DNA of 64,000 nucleotides from Methanobrevibacter sp. (GCF_030539665.1 NZ_JAUNXR010000001.1:428846-492845), one strand, 5' to 3'; numbered from the stretch's first letter, positions 44,056-53,043 are shown. Notes: generated by a model from the letters alone, not told the origin. Numbers and translations are program-made.

Positions 44056-44799
44056 ATGTTGTGTCCTAAATGTAAAAAAGATGTTTCTGAAAATGATGCT
44101 TTTTGCGGTAGTTGTGGAGAAAAACTGAAATTTGAAGAGGAAAAACCTGCAGCTAGTGAACTTGAAATCAAATGTAAAAAATGCGGTGCTTTAATTGATG
44201 AGGGATCTGCTTTCTGCAATCAGTGTGGGGCTAAAGTGAATTCCGATGGTAAAATTGAGGAAGTTAAAAAGACAGTTAAAATGGTTTCCGTAACTTCTGT
44301 TTTTGTCAGTGGGATTATTTCAATCATAGCTTCTGTGGGTGCTTTCTTGTTCGGCATTTATGCATTCAATTTTTACAATGAAAAGTTAGTTTATGCAAGG
44401 GAGGCTATTTCAGCTTATTCTAGTCAGGGAGGATTGTATTCTCTTGCAAGCCAATATTCTCAGGCTTTCGTTGATACTATTCAGAATGTTGTGAATATTT
44501 TCCTATATTCCAGCATTGCAATTCTGATTTCAATAATTTCGGCCATTGTCGCATTGTATCTAATTAATAAAAGAGACAAGAGGAGTTTTTTCCTATTTCT
44601 AATTGGAGGAATTCTTGATTTGATTTCAGGAATTTATGTTTATGGTATTTCAGAAAATATTCGCAGAGCTTTTGCATCATTCAATATAAATGTTCCTGCT
44701 ACTGATTTTTCAGTTTTGGGTGTTTTGGCGATTTTTGCCGGAATTTTATTGTTGATTACTGCACTGGTTACTTATCGCAAATGTAAAAAATTTAATTAA
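44056..44799 (+). CDS. Membrane protein with two N-terminal zinc ribbons
   Basis: A 247-residue protein. Two zinc ribbons, CPKC...CGSC (residues about 3-23) and CKKC...CNQC (about 42-59), precede four hydrophobic segments (roughly 80-105, 140-170, 175-200 and 215-240). Zinc-ribbon/multi-pass proteins of this type are frequent in Methanobrevibacter; role unknown. There is no ribosome binding site, and the AT-rich TATA-like stretch 44029-44043 suggests a short or absent leader. Confidence 0.7.
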   Translation: MLCPKCKKDVSENDAFCGSCGEKLKFEEEKPAASELEIKCKKCGALIDEGSAFCNQCGAKVNSDGKIEEVKKTVKMVSVTSVFVSGIISIIASVGAFLFGIYAFNFYNEKLVYAREAISAYSSQGGLYSLASQYSQAFVDTIQNVVNIFLYSSIAILISIISAIVALYLINKRDKRSFFLFLIGGILDLISGIYVYGISENIRRAFASFNINVPATDFSVLGVLAIFAGILLLITALVTYRKCKKFN

Positions 44800-44888
44800 A
44801 TGTATTTTGTTCGTATATAATGGGAATATATTTATAGTAAATGTTTTATAATTATTATAATAGTTGTAAATTTGTAGGAGGATTTTAC

Positions 44889-45359
44889 ATGGATAGAAGT
44901 ATAGATGATTTAATTGAAAATTTAAACAGTGATGATGAATTTATCATAGAAGAAGCAATGGGTTTACTTGAAATGAAAGCTGATGAAGCTATCGATCCTT
45001 TAATTTCAGCTTTGTCAAGTAGGAAAAAGAATATTAGACTTAATGCAGCTAAACTTTTAGGTGTATTGGGCGATCCTAAAGCTATCAATCCTTTAATCTT
45101 GACTTTAAGAGACAGCAACAAATTGGTAAGAAGGGAAGCTTCTACTTCTTTAAGCCGTTTAGGTTCAGATGCTGTTGAACCTTTAATTGACATCTTGTCT
45201 GATGAAGACTGGAGAGTTAGAGGGGCAGCTGCTTGGGCTTTAGGAAATCTTAATGATGAAAGGGCAATAGAACCTTTAGAAGCATTGACTGAAGATGAAA
45301 GTGCATTCGTATCTTCAGGTGCTAAAAACGCTATTAACAATATTAAAAAAGGAGAATAA
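44889..45359 (+). CDS. HEAT-repeat (PBS-lyase type) protein
   Basis: A 156-residue all-helical protein of about four HEAT repeats: 'DEAIDPLISALSSRKKNIRLNAAKLLGVLGDPKAINPLILTLRDSNKLVRREASTSLSRLG...'. Such proteins act as protein-binding scaffolds; in archaea they often accompany cofactor or electron-transfer systems. ATG 44889 follows GGAGGATTTTAC; the in-frame ATG at 44841 lies in the leader. It stands alone with its own terminator. Confidence 0.85.
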   Translation: MDRSIDDLIENLNSDDEFIIEEAMGLLEMKADEAIDPLISALSSRKKNIRLNAAKLLGVLGDPKAINPLILTLRDSNKLVRREASTSLSRLGSDAVEPLIDILSDEDWRVRGAAAWALGNLNDERAIEPLEALTEDESAFVSSGAKNAINNIKKGE

Positions 45360-45392
45360 TTATTCTTCTTTTATTAAACTTTTTTTTATTTA
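45353..45392 (+). terminator. Palindrome at the HEAT gene stop plus T-run
   Basis: AGAATAATTATTCT (45353-45366) is a perfect palindrome containing the TAA stop, followed by a T-rich tract to 45392. Confidence 0.5.
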
Positions 45393-45464
45393 TTTCGCTT
45401 ATTTTTAAACATTGTATAAATTTTTCATAAATTTTAGCTTTTTTTTCATCATATGCATTTAGTC

Positions 45465-45478
45465 GGAAGATATCTTCC
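45465..45478. promoter_or_regulatory. GGAA-N6-TTCC palindrome: probable NrpR nitrogen-repressor operator
   Basis: GGAAGATATCTTCC is a perfect 14-bp palindrome and fits GGAA-N6-TTCC, the operator described for NrpR in Methanococcus. It lies five bases upstream of a TATA box (45484-45495) and about 130 bases before pdxT, the first gene of the glutamate synthase operon. Binding would couple glutamate synthase expression to nitrogen status. Confidence 0.6.
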
Positions 45479-45483
45479 AGTAA

Positions 45484-45495
45484 TTTTATATATAA
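45484..45495 (+). promoter_or_regulatory. TATA box of the pdxT-glutamate synthase operon
   Basis: TTTTATATATAA lies directly downstream of the GGAA-N6-TTCC palindrome, putting the transcription start near 45517 and the leader near 90 bases. Confidence 0.55.
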
Positions 45496-45607
45496 TAAGA
45501 AAACATATATTAGATTATAAGATTATAATTAATTTGGTTTTAAATAAAACTTTTAGAATTGTCTTATTCTTAATGGCTTGATATTATTAAAACATTTTGT
45601 GGTATAT

Positions 45608-46195
45608 ATGGTGAAAATAGGAATATTAAACTTACAAGGTGCCGTTAGCGAACATTATGACATCACAAAGAAAGCTATTGAAAATATGGGGATTGATGCA
45701 GATGTGGAATCTGTCAGATATGCTGATGAGGTAGCTGAATGTGATGGGATAATTATTTCTGGTGGTGAAAGTACTGTAATAGGTAAAATCATCGAAAGAA
45801 GAGGTATTGATGAGGTTATTAAAGAAAATAACATGCCTGTTTTTGGAACCTGTGCAGGAATGATTTTATTAGGTAAAAAAACCGATTTCGATCAACCATT
45901 GCTTGGAATAATGGATATTACTGTTGGAAGAAACTCTTACGGAAGACAAAAAGATTCATTTGAAAGTCCCATTTCTATTTTTGGTGAAGAATTTCCAGGA
46001 GTTTTTATAAGAGCACCTATACTTGAAGAATATGATAAAACTAAAGATGACATAACCGTATTATCAGAATTTGACTCCGAAATAATAGCTATTCAACAAG
46101 GACATAATATAGCTATGTCATTTCACCCTGAATTAACTGATGATACAAGAATCCATGAATACTTTATAAAGGAGGTTTTAAAATGTGTGGAATAG
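45608..46195 (+). CDS. pdxT: Glutaminase subunit of pyridoxal 5'-phosphate synthase
   Basis: A 195-residue class I glutamine amidotransferase. 'IGILNLQGAVSEH', 'IIISGGESTVIGK', 'FGTCAGMILLGK' with the nucleophile Cys, and 'SFHPELTDD' with the catalytic His-Glu pair identify PdxT, which feeds ammonia to PdxS. No pdxS is present in the window. ATG 45608 is used because the family begins 'KIGILxLQG'. It overlaps the next gene by 13 bases, tying vitamin B6 synthesis to the glutamate synthase operon. Confidence 0.93.
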   Translation: MVKIGILNLQGAVSEHYDITKKAIENMGIDADVESVRYADEVAECDGIIISGGESTVIGKIIERRGIDEVIKENNMPVFGTCAGMILLGKKTDFDQPLLGIMDITVGRNSYGRQKDSFESPISIFGEEFPGVFIRAPILEEYDKTKDDITVLSEFDSEIIAIQQGHNIAMSFHPELTDDTRIHEYFIKEVLKCVE

Positions 46196-47100
46196 CTGGT
46201 ATTGTTTATAAAGATAAGGAATTGCATAATATTGGAAATGACATGACAAACATGCTTCATGAACTTCAACACAGAGGTCCTGACTCTGCTGGTTATGCAA
46301 TATATGGTGGAACTGGGCTTGATGAAAATGAATACATTTTAAAAATTCAAGTAAAAGAAGAACCTAGATTACTCGAAACAGTTAAAGATGCTGTTAACAT
46401 GATTACTCCAATTCAATCAGATGAAGTTTTACCTTCTGTTGGAGATTCATTCATATATAAATGTAAAATAGAATTGGACAAATTTTCAGAGCTTAAACCA
46501 TTAATCAGTCAAGTAGACACTATTGATGATGTGATTGTACTTAATGGAAGTCAGGCTTTTGAAATGATTAAAGACGTTGGTAGTGTTTTAGATATTGCAG
46601 ACAGATATGACGTTCGCAATGTGAAAGGAACACATGCAATAGGCCATACCAGATTTTCAACAGAAAGTGGTGTAGACAGATATCATGCTCACCCATTCCA
46701 GACTTACATCATACGTGATATTTCTGTAGTGCACAATGGTCAAATCACTAACTATTGGAAAGTTAGAGATCCTTTAGAAAGAAAAGGGCATGTATTTGAA
46801 ACATTCAACGATACAGAATGTCTTGTTCATTATATTGCTGATAAATTGGATTCTGGCTATTCATTGGAAGAAGCTTTAGAACAATCAGTTGAAGATATGG
46901 ATGGGCCATTTTCATACATTATTGGAACTCCACAAGGTATTGGAATCGCTAAAGACAAATTAGGATTACGTCCTGGAGTAATGGCTGAAACTGACGATGT
47001 ATTTGCAATAGCTTCTGAAGAAGTTTCTCTTGGACAAGTTGTAGATACTCATAATATTGAACAAATTTCCCCTGGGGAAGTAATGGTATACGAAATTTAA
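46183..47100 (+). CDS. Glutamate synthase, amidotransferase subunit (GltB domain 1 type)
   Basis: A 305-residue class II glutamine amidotransferase. After Met removal Cys2 (MCGIAGIVYK) is the N-terminal nucleophile, and 'LQHRGPDSAGYAIY' and 'TRFSTESGVDRYHAHPFQ' with 'VVHNGQITNY' follow. In archaea the large glutamate synthase is split into separate genes; this one releases ammonia from glutamine. AAGGAGG precedes the ATG. Nine bases separate it from the next subunit. Confidence 0.9.
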   Translation: MCGIAGIVYKDKELHNIGNDMTNMLHELQHRGPDSAGYAIYGGTGLDENEYILKIQVKEEPRLLETVKDAVNMITPIQSDEVLPSVGDSFIYKCKIELDKFSELKPLISQVDTIDDVIVLNGSQAFEMIKDVGSVLDIADRYDVRNVKGTHAIGHTRFSTESGVDRYHAHPFQTYIIRDISVVHNGQITNYWKVRDPLERKGHVFETFNDTECLVHYIADKLDSGYSLEEALEQSVEDMDGPFSYIIGTPQGIGIAKDKLGLRPGVMAETDDVFAIASEEVSLGQVVDTHNIEQISPGEVMVYEI

Positions 47101-47109
47101 GGTGATGAC

Positions 47110-47790
47110 ATGAGTGGGGATGTAGTAGAGTTAGACGCATCAAAATTAACACCTCGTGAGATTAACTCAAGAGTTAAAGAGCTTGCAGGTGGAGACTCAA
47201 AAATTTTAATTAAAAATCCTAATGCTATGCACTATTTGGTTGCTGGAGTGGTGGATGATGCAGATATTGAAATTGACGGATCTGTAGGTTATTTTGCAGG
47301 AACCATGTGTGACGGCAGTAAAATTAAAATTAACGGTAATGCAGGTTGGTTTGTTGGAGACAATTTAACCGATGGGGAAATTATTGTTGAAGGAACTGCT
47401 GGAGATGGAGCAGGTCAGGGAATTTATGGCGGAACTGTTGTTGTACGCAAATCTGTAGGTTCAAGAACTGGAGAAATCATGAAAAACGGTACTCTTATCA
47501 TTGGTGGAAATTCAGGATTCATGACTGGAATCTTCATGATGGGTGGCCGTATGATTATTCTTGGAGATGTTGGAGAGGATTTGGCAGAGTCCATTATTCG
47601 TGGAGAGATTTATGTTAAAGGAAAAATCAGCAGTTTAGGTTATAATGCAAAAATCGTCAAGCCAACTCAAGACGATAAGGAAAAACTTAAAAAAGACTTG
47701 GCTAAATATGGCTTTAATTTAACATATAAAGAATTAGATGATTTTAAAAAAGTAGTGCCTGAAAGTAAAAGGCCATTCTATGGTCATTAG
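47110..47790 (+). CDS. Glutamate synthase, GXGXG beta-helix subunit (GltB domain 3 type)
   Basis: A 226-residue right-handed beta-helix protein with repeated G-x-x-G-x-x-x-G turns ('GNAGWFVGDNLTDGEIIVEGTAGDGAGQGIYGGTVVVR', 'NGTLIIGGNSGFMTG', 'GGRMIILGDVGED'). It corresponds to the C-terminal domain of bacterial GltB and resembles FwdC. Its place between the amidotransferase and synthase subunits supports the glutamate synthase assignment. AGGTGATGAC precedes the start. Confidence 0.9.
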   Translation: MSGDVVELDASKLTPREINSRVKELAGGDSKILIKNPNAMHYLVAGVVDDADIEIDGSVGYFAGTMCDGSKIKINGNAGWFVGDNLTDGEIIVEGTAGDGAGQGIYGGTVVVRKSVGSRTGEIMKNGTLIIGGNSGFMTGIFMMGGRMIILGDVGEDLAESIIRGEIYVKGKISSLGYNAKIVKPTQDDKEKLKKDLAKYGFNLTYKELDDFKKVVPESKRPFYGH

Positions 47791-47808
47791 ATTTTGTGAG
47801 GGTTGTTT

Positions 47809-49296
47809 ATGTCATATAGGGTAGAAAGAAATCCGGATTTATGTAAAAAAAATTTTGATAGGCCAGGATGTTGCTGGTATTTATGTGATGATAGGGATGA
47901 AAAAATATGTGGAAAATGTTTTTCCTGTTTTAATAACTGTCCTCATGGAGTTTATGAAATTATTCAAGGTGAACCATACCCATTAAATCAGGAAAAATGT
48001 GTGGGTTGTAGAATTTGTCTTGAAATGTGTCCAAACAGAGCTATTGAAGTAAATGCAATCCCACAGGATGCAAGACAATCATGGGCATTTCCTGATGTTG
48101 TTGAGATTATTAGAAAATCACAAACCGCTTCCTACAAAATCAGAAGTACTGGTGCTCTCAGAAAACTTCCAGACTTTGATGATTTAGTCGTAGTCCCTGC
48201 ACAGGTATCCAGACCACCTCTTGATAAGTATAGGGAACCTTGTGGTACTGATGTTGTTTTGGGAGATAGGTATGCGGAAAACCCATTAAAACTTGACACT
48301 CCAGTTATGATTGGTGCAATGTCATTTGGTGCATTAAGTAAAGAGGCTAAAATGGCATTGGCTATGGGATCTTCCCTTGCAGGAACAGTTACCAACACTG
48401 GTGAAGGAGGAATGCTTCCTGAAGAACGTGATTTGGCAGATAAGCTTATTGCACAATATGCTTCAGGAAGATTTGGTGTGTCTGCAGATTATTTAAAACA
48501 AGGGGATGCAGTGGAAATCAAAATAGGACAAGGTGCAAAATCAGGTATGGGTGGTCACTTGCTTGGTGAGAAGGTTACTGCGGAAGTTGCTCAAATTAGA
48601 AGAATACCTGAAGGTTCAGATGCACTTTCACCGGCAAGACACATGGATATTGTAGGTCCTGAAGATTTAAGTATGAAAATTTCCCAATTGAGGGAAATCA
48701 CTGACTGGAAAGTACCGATTATTGTTAAATTTGCTGCAGGTAAGGTAGCTAGTGATGTAAAAATCGCTGCTAAAGGTGGAGCAGACATTATCGTTGTTGA
48801 TGGTATGCAAGGAGGAACCGGTGCAGGTCCTGATGTAATTATGGAACATGCTGGTATTCCAACACTTGCCGCAATTGTAGAAGCAGACCGTGCATTAAAA
48901 GAAGTTAACCTTAGAGACGACGTTAGTCTAGTGGCTGCTGGAGGTATCAGATCCGGTGCTGACTTGGCTAAAGCATTAGCTCTTGGTGCAGATGCGGCTT
49001 ATATTGCAACAGCTGCATTGATTTCAATTGGATGTAGGGTTTGTCAAATGTGTTATACTGGTGCTTGTAGAAAAGGAATTGCAACCCAAGATTTATCATT
49101 AAGACATAGGCTTGATTATAAGGAAATGGGTAAAAATGTAGCTAACTATATTAACGCAATGACTGATGAGGCATGTATGCTTGTTCAACAAGCTGGTAAC
49201 ACTCATATTTCCAAACTTGAAAAAGAGAATTTAAGAGCCTTGACCCCGGATGCTGCAGCTTTAACTGGACTTCCTATGGCTGGTGGCTTAAATTAA
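47809..49296 (+). CDS. Glutamate synthase, FMN synthase subunit with ferredoxin-like domain
   Basis: A 495-residue protein. Residues about 30-85 hold two cysteine clusters (CGKCFSCFNNCPHG and CVGCRICLEMCPNR) for [4Fe-4S] centres. Residues about 150-480 are the FMN-binding TIM barrel of glutamate synthase: 'MIGAMSFGALSKEAKMALAMG', 'EGGMLPEE', 'GQGAKSGMGGHLLGEKV', 'VVDGMQGGTGAGPD', 'LVAAGGIRSGADLAKALALGADA' and the iron-sulfur 'GCRVCQMCYTGACRKGIATQ'. It joins 2-oxoglutarate with ammonia channelled from the first subunit, presumably with ferredoxin as donor. ATG 47809 follows GTGAGGG. Confidence 0.94.
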   Translation: MSYRVERNPDLCKKNFDRPGCCWYLCDDRDEKICGKCFSCFNNCPHGVYEIIQGEPYPLNQEKCVGCRICLEMCPNRAIEVNAIPQDARQSWAFPDVVEIIRKSQTASYKIRSTGALRKLPDFDDLVVVPAQVSRPPLDKYREPCGTDVVLGDRYAENPLKLDTPVMIGAMSFGALSKEAKMALAMGSSLAGTVTNTGEGGMLPEERDLADKLIAQYASGRFGVSADYLKQGDAVEIKIGQGAKSGMGGHLLGEKVTAEVAQIRRIPEGSDALSPARHMDIVGPEDLSMKISQLREITDWKVPIIVKFAAGKVASDVKIAAKGGADIIVVDGMQGGTGAGPDVIMEHAGIPTLAAIVEADRALKEVNLRDDVSLVAAGGIRSGADLAKALALGADAAYIATAALISIGCRVCQMCYTGACRKGIATQDLSLRHRLDYKEMGKNVANYINAMTDEACMLVQQAGNTHISKLEKENLRALTPDAAALTGLPMAGGLN

Positions 49297-49320
49297 TTTT
49301 CTTAAATTTTTTTATTTTTT

Positions 49321-49872
49321 TTAAACTCCCGGTGTTTGTTTAGCTAAACAGAAGTTACAAACGGCATTGGGATTGTCTTTTTGGGCGTCTTTTACAGGAC
49401 AGTAGAATTCACCATCTTTTTTATAAACTTTTAGATTTCCCGGAAATTCACTACCTTCTGGATGTATTGGCTCTTCGTTTATAAATGTTGAGAAAATTGA
49501 GGCTAATGTATATATTAGTGGGAATTTTGAATTTTTTTTCCTGTCTTCTTTTTCCTTATAGAACTGATGTTCTAAATTTTCTAAGCTTTCACTAAAAAGT
49601 TCTTTATTTACATTCCCTTCTATATCATCATTAGTATTTAATATCTCTTTTATTCTTAAGATGAAGTATTTTACATAGGTCTCTAAGAATTTCTCACGAT
49701 ATCCTGCCTGAACATATTTTCCATCTTCCCGCAATAAATTTGTAGCTACCATAAGATCTTGGGGTGATATGGTTCTTCCATACTTCTTCAAAATAGCCAA
49801 CAATTCTTTTTTGGTGATAACGTCCTTTTCATCTAATCTGTTCAAATCCTGGAAAATATCTTCATCTTTCAT
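49321..49872 (-). CDS. DUF2115 (UPF0305) protein, copy B
   Basis: A 183-residue paralogue of the protein at 1762-2319; shared landmarks are 'F-QDL-L', 'LLAILKKYGRTISPQDLMVA', 'NEEPIHPEGSEFPGNLKVYKKDGEFYCPVKDAQKDN' and the final C-x2-C. As with copy A, ATG 49872 lacks a ribosome binding site while TTTATATATAAAA lies 20-33 bases upstream, so both copies appear leaderless. Function unknown; the CX13CX2C end suggests a metal site. Confidence 0.75.
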   Translation of the reverse strand: MKDEDIFQDLNRLDEKDVITKKELLAILKKYGRTISPQDLMVATNLLREDGKYVQAGYREKFLETYVKYFILRIKEILNTNDDIEGNVNKELFSESLENLEHQFYKEKEDRKKNSKFPLIYTLASIFSTFINEEPIHPEGSEFPGNLKVYKKDGEFYCPVKDAQKDNPNAVCNFCLAKQTPGV

Positions 49873-49957
49873 AGACTATATTATAAAGCCTATTTTATAT
49901 ATAAATTTATTCAAAAATTTTAAAAATAATAAATATTAAAATTATTATTTGATTTTC

Positions 49958-50425
49958 ATGATTACAATTACAAAAAAAGAGGAAGTAGTTTTAAATCAAA
50001 TAAAAATTTATCATCTTGAGTATCCTGATGGAATTCCATTGTCTGTTTTAAAAGATGAAACAGGTTTTTTCGAGTATAATCTTGTTCAAATTCTAAAAAC
50101 ATTAGATAGTAAGGAATTAATAAAATTCGATGGAAATGTTGCTAAACTGCTGGACATTGAAAAAGAAGTCAATGCCGTTAATTCCAAGGAAGATGTTGAA
50201 AAGGTTGAATTAAATATTAAAGAACAGGAATCATATAATCTCATAAAAGAGCTTGTTGATGATAACAACATTGTCTCCAAATATATTTTGGAGGGTAATT
50301 TGTTATATGGGGATTTGAAACTCAGCAATTTCAAAATGTTTCATATACTATTGTCTTTGCAGAATAAGGGTCTTCTAAAGTCAATAAAAAAGGAAGATGG
50401 AGAATATTATTTGCTAGTTTCTTAA
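49958..50425 (+). CDS. Helical, winged-helix-like protein of unknown function
   Basis: A 155-residue soluble protein. Two similar halves are suggested: 'NQIKIYHLEYPDGIPLSVLKDETGFFEYNLVQILKTLDSKELIKFDGNVAKLL' and 'YNLIKELVDDNNIVSKYILEGNLLYGDLKLSNFKMFHILLSLQNKGLLKSIKKEDGEYYLLV', each with the helix-turn-helix-strand pattern of a winged helix (final 'LIKFDG..' and 'LLKSIKKEDGEYYLL' as wings). It could therefore be a DNA-binding protein with two wings. The start lacks a ribosome binding site. It overlaps the converging hydrolase by 12 bases. Confidence 0.6.
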   Translation: MITITKKEEVVLNQIKIYHLEYPDGIPLSVLKDETGFFEYNLVQILKTLDSKELIKFDGNVAKLLDIEKEVNAVNSKEDVEKVELNIKEQESYNLIKELVDDNNIVSKYILEGNLLYGDLKLSNFKMFHILLSLQNKGLLKSIKKEDGEYYLLVS

Positions 50426-51199
50426 AAACTCCAGAATTCTCTTTATAACAGCTTCTCTATTGCTTTTTATCAGAACATCGTGTTTCACATAGTCATATAA
50501 TGCGATGTCACTTTTATTTATTCTTTCACACATCAGCAATGAGTTTTCACAGGGAACCAGGTCGTCTTCCCTTGCAGCTATTATTAGGGTTTTGCAGTTT
50601 ATTCTTTTAATTTTATCAAGCTCGTTGTATTGGGCGGAGCCATATAGTACTTTTCTCAAATCCTCAGTATTTTCAGTTGAGGCTTTCAATTCTTTAACCT
50701 TATTCAACTTATCGATATTTTCCTCAATAATTTCTTTCGGCATGACATATGGGATAATAACATCAAAGAAAGTTTCATAGGATTTTTTCAAGGCCTTGTT
50801 CAATTCTTTAAACTTGGCTATGATGTGATCATTATGTGAAGCGAATGTTGAGATTAAGACTAATGACTTTACAAGCTTAGGATTGTTTAATGCGATGTCC
50901 ATTGCAACGCTTCCCCCAAGTGAAAATCCGATAACGTGGCATTTTTCAATGTATAGCTTTTTTAAAAGTTCGGCAATATCTCTTGCAAGCAGATGGTTAT
51001 CAACATTTTTTTCTCCAATCGGTGTTTTTCCATGTCCTCTTAAATCTATTCTAATGACTGTAAAATATTTTTTAAGTACTTTAGTGGTATGATCCCAGTA
51101 ATGGAGGTCATCTGAAAAACCATGTATTAAAACAACTGGAAATCCATGGCCGTCAATCTCAAAATTCATTTTGTTGTCGTTAACTTCTATGAATGTCAT
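50414..51199 (-). CDS. Alpha/beta-fold hydrolase
   Basis: A 261-residue hydrolase. 'PVVLIHGFSDDLHYWD' provides the oxyanion loop, GFSLGGS the nucleophile elbow (Ser near residue 94), 'AREDDLVP' the acid and 'YVKHDVLIKS' the catalytic His. The substrate, an ester or thioester, is unknown. Divergent from nikR. Confidence 0.88.
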   Translation of the reverse strand: MTFIEVNDNKMNFEIDGHGFPVVLIHGFSDDLHYWDHTTKVLKKYFTVIRIDLRGHGKTPIGEKNVDNHLLARDIAELLKKLYIEKCHVIGFSLGGSVAMDIALNNPKLVKSLVLISTFASHNDHIIAKFKELNKALKKSYETFFDVIIPYVMPKEIIEENIDKLNKVKELKASTENTEDLRKVLYGSAQYNELDKIKRINCKTLIIAAREDDLVPCENSLLMCERINKSDIALYDYVKHDVLIKSNREAVIKRILEFLRN

Positions 51200-51313
51200 T
51201 ATATCGTCCCTATTTTTTCTTTATTGAGTATTAACAATTTGGTAATTTATCATAAGTTTTATATATGTATTAAAATTTAATATATAATTATTAATATTTA
51301 AAAGGTTTTTTTT

Positions 51314-51766
51314 ATGATGAGAATAAGTATGTCATTACCTAAAAAGTTATTAGCCGATTTTGATGAGGTTTTAAAAGAAAGAGGTTATCAGTCTCGTTCT
51401 AAAGGGATAAGGGATGCTCTTCAAGATTATATTGTAAGATATCAATGGATGAATGAAATGGAAGGGGAAAGAATTGGTGTCATTACAATAATTTATGACC
51501 ATCATTACACTGGAGTAATGGAGGAATTGGCAGAAATCCAACACAGTTTCAGAGATGAAATAATTACAAGTATGCATATTCACATGACAGATAAGTATTG
51601 TATGGAAATTATCATCGTCAGTGGAGATATACAAAATATCAGGGAATTAACTGAAAGGATGATGAGGCTCAAGGGCGTAGAACATGTAAAGCTTACCAGT
51701 ACTGCAAATGGTGAGGATTTCAAGGAACCCGACTCTCATGGTCATGGCCACATGCATTATCATTGA
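51314..51766 (+). CDS. nikR: Nickel-responsive regulator NikR
   Basis: A 150-residue ribbon-helix-helix regulator. The DNA-binding part is 'MRISMSLPKKLLADFDEVLKERGYQSRSKGIRDALQDYI'; the ACT-like nickel domain has 'DHHYTGV', 'HIHMTDKYCMEIIIV' with the His/Cys nickel ligands. An extra His-rich tail (HGHGHMHYH) could bind additional nickel. The next genes are a methyltransferase and a hydrogenase maturation protease, consistent with nickel-dependent hydrogenases. A TATA (gttttatatatg, near 51260) is close upstream. Confidence 0.95.
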   Translation: MMRISMSLPKKLLADFDEVLKERGYQSRSKGIRDALQDYIVRYQWMNEMEGERIGVITIIYDHHYTGVMEELAEIQHSFRDEIITSMHIHMTDKYCMEIIIVSGDIQNIRELTERMMRLKGVEHVKLTSTANGEDFKEPDSHGHGHMHYH

Positions 51767-51768
51767 AC

Positions 51769-52560
51769 ATGAAATTCAAAACTACTCCTTATCATTACAA
51801 TCTATTGAAGGATGAGGAAAGACTGTCAGTTTTTTATGAAGCCATTAAAGAATTCGCAGCATCTAATGATTGTTCTAATCTAGTGGAATTTGATGTTGGA
51901 TGCGGTAGCGGAATTCTTTCTTATTTTAGCAAAGATTATTTCAGGAAAATATTGGCCATAGAAATCGATCCCAAGGTAGCTGATTACACTAGAGAGAATC
52001 TTAAAGATTTTAAAAACATCACAGTTATCAATGAGGATGCAACTACTTTTGATTTTCCTGAGAAGGCAGATTTAATAGTTTGTGAGATGTTGGATACGGC
52101 TTTAATCGATGAAGAACAGGTTCCGGCCTTGAAAAATGCCAAAAAATACCTCAATGAGAATGGAAAAATAATTCCACAGTCAATCGTTAACGTCGCCGAA
52201 TTGGTGGAAATGCCCAGGGAAAACATACATTATGATGATGTAGGTTCCAATACTCAATATGAGATACTGTCAAATCCTGTCACTTATGATAAAATAAATT
52301 TTTTGGATGATTTTAAAGAAAGCTTTAACGACGTATTAAGATTTAAAATTAATAAAGATGGATTTAAGGTTAATGGAATTAAAATAACCACATTCACATT
52401 ACTTTCAGATAATATAATCTGCGGACCGACTCCCATGTTAAATCCGCCATTACTAATTCCAATAGAACCAAAAAATGTTAAATGCAATGATTTAATAAAT
52501 TTAAGAATAAAGTATGATATGGGAGAAGGAATTCAAACAATTAATGTTAATTATGAATAG
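51769..52560 (+). CDS. Class I SAM-dependent methyltransferase
   Basis: A 263-residue protein. 'NLVEFDVGCGSGILSYFSKDYFRKILAIEIDP' is the SAM-binding motif I with acidic strand 2, and 'DLIVCEMLDTALI' the motif that resembles protein-arginine methyltransferases ('SEWMGxxL'). The substrate may be protein or small molecule. It starts two bases after nikR and is followed without gap by the hydrogenase protease. Confidence 0.75.
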   Translation: MKFKTTPYHYNLLKDEERLSVFYEAIKEFAASNDCSNLVEFDVGCGSGILSYFSKDYFRKILAIEIDPKVADYTRENLKDFKNITVINEDATTFDFPEKADLIVCEMLDTALIDEEQVPALKNAKKYLNENGKIIPQSIVNVAELVEMPRENIHYDDVGSNTQYEILSNPVTYDKINFLDDFKESFNDVLRFKINKDGFKVNGIKITTFTLLSDNIICGPTPMLNPPLLIPIEPKNVKCNDLINLRIKYDMGEGIQTINVNYE

Positions 52561-53043
52561 GTGTTTAAAATTTCAATCAAAGATAAGTTAAAAGAGGAAA
52601 TATCAGATTATTCTAAGTTGCTATTTTTAGGTGTTGGAAATGTTTTGAAATCTGATGATGGGGTAGGTCCATACATAATCGATAAGTTAGAGGACATATC
52701 ATCAGACAACATAATTTTACTAGATGCCCAAACCGTTCCGGAAAATTTTACAGGTAAGATTAGAAAAGAACAGCCATCTCATTTGATAATAATAGATGCA
52801 TGCCTGATGGATTCGGAACCTGGAGATGTAAAAATAGTTGATAGGGAAGATTTTAACAATATCGGAATTTCAACCCATTCGATGTCCTTGTCATATTTTG
52901 TTAAATATCTGGAACAGGAAAATGATTTTAAAGTAATATTTATAGGCATCGAGCCGAATATAATGGAGTTTGCAAATGCATTAACACCAAATGTCAAAGA
53001 GGGCGCAGACAACCTAATAGAAATTATAAGGGAGATAATATGA
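52561..53043 (+). CDS. Hydrogenase maturation protease (HycI/HyaD family)
   Basis: A 160-residue endopeptidase that trims the large subunit of [NiFe] hydrogenase after nickel insertion. 'LLFLGVGNVLKSDDGVGPYIIDKL' carries the nickel-binding Asp/Glu-like positions, 'LIIIDACLMDSEPGDV' the second Asp and 'ISTHSMSLSYFVKYL' the His. Start is GTG at 52561, abutting the TAG of the methyltransferase gene. Presence in the nikR operon fits nickel-enzyme maturation. Confidence 0.88.
   Translation: MFKISIKDKLKEEISDYSKLLFLGVGNVLKSDDGVGPYIIDKLEDISSDNIILLDAQTVPENFTGKIRKEQPSHLIIIDACLMDSEPGDVKIVDREDFNNIGISTHSMSLSYFVKYLEQENDFKVIFIGIEPNIMEFANALTPNVKEGADNLIEIIREII

Noticed and set aside
44885..45340. 151-residue minus-strand frame opposite the HEAT-repeat gene
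   Set aside because: HEAT repeats on the plus strand are unambiguous and have a strong ribosome binding site.
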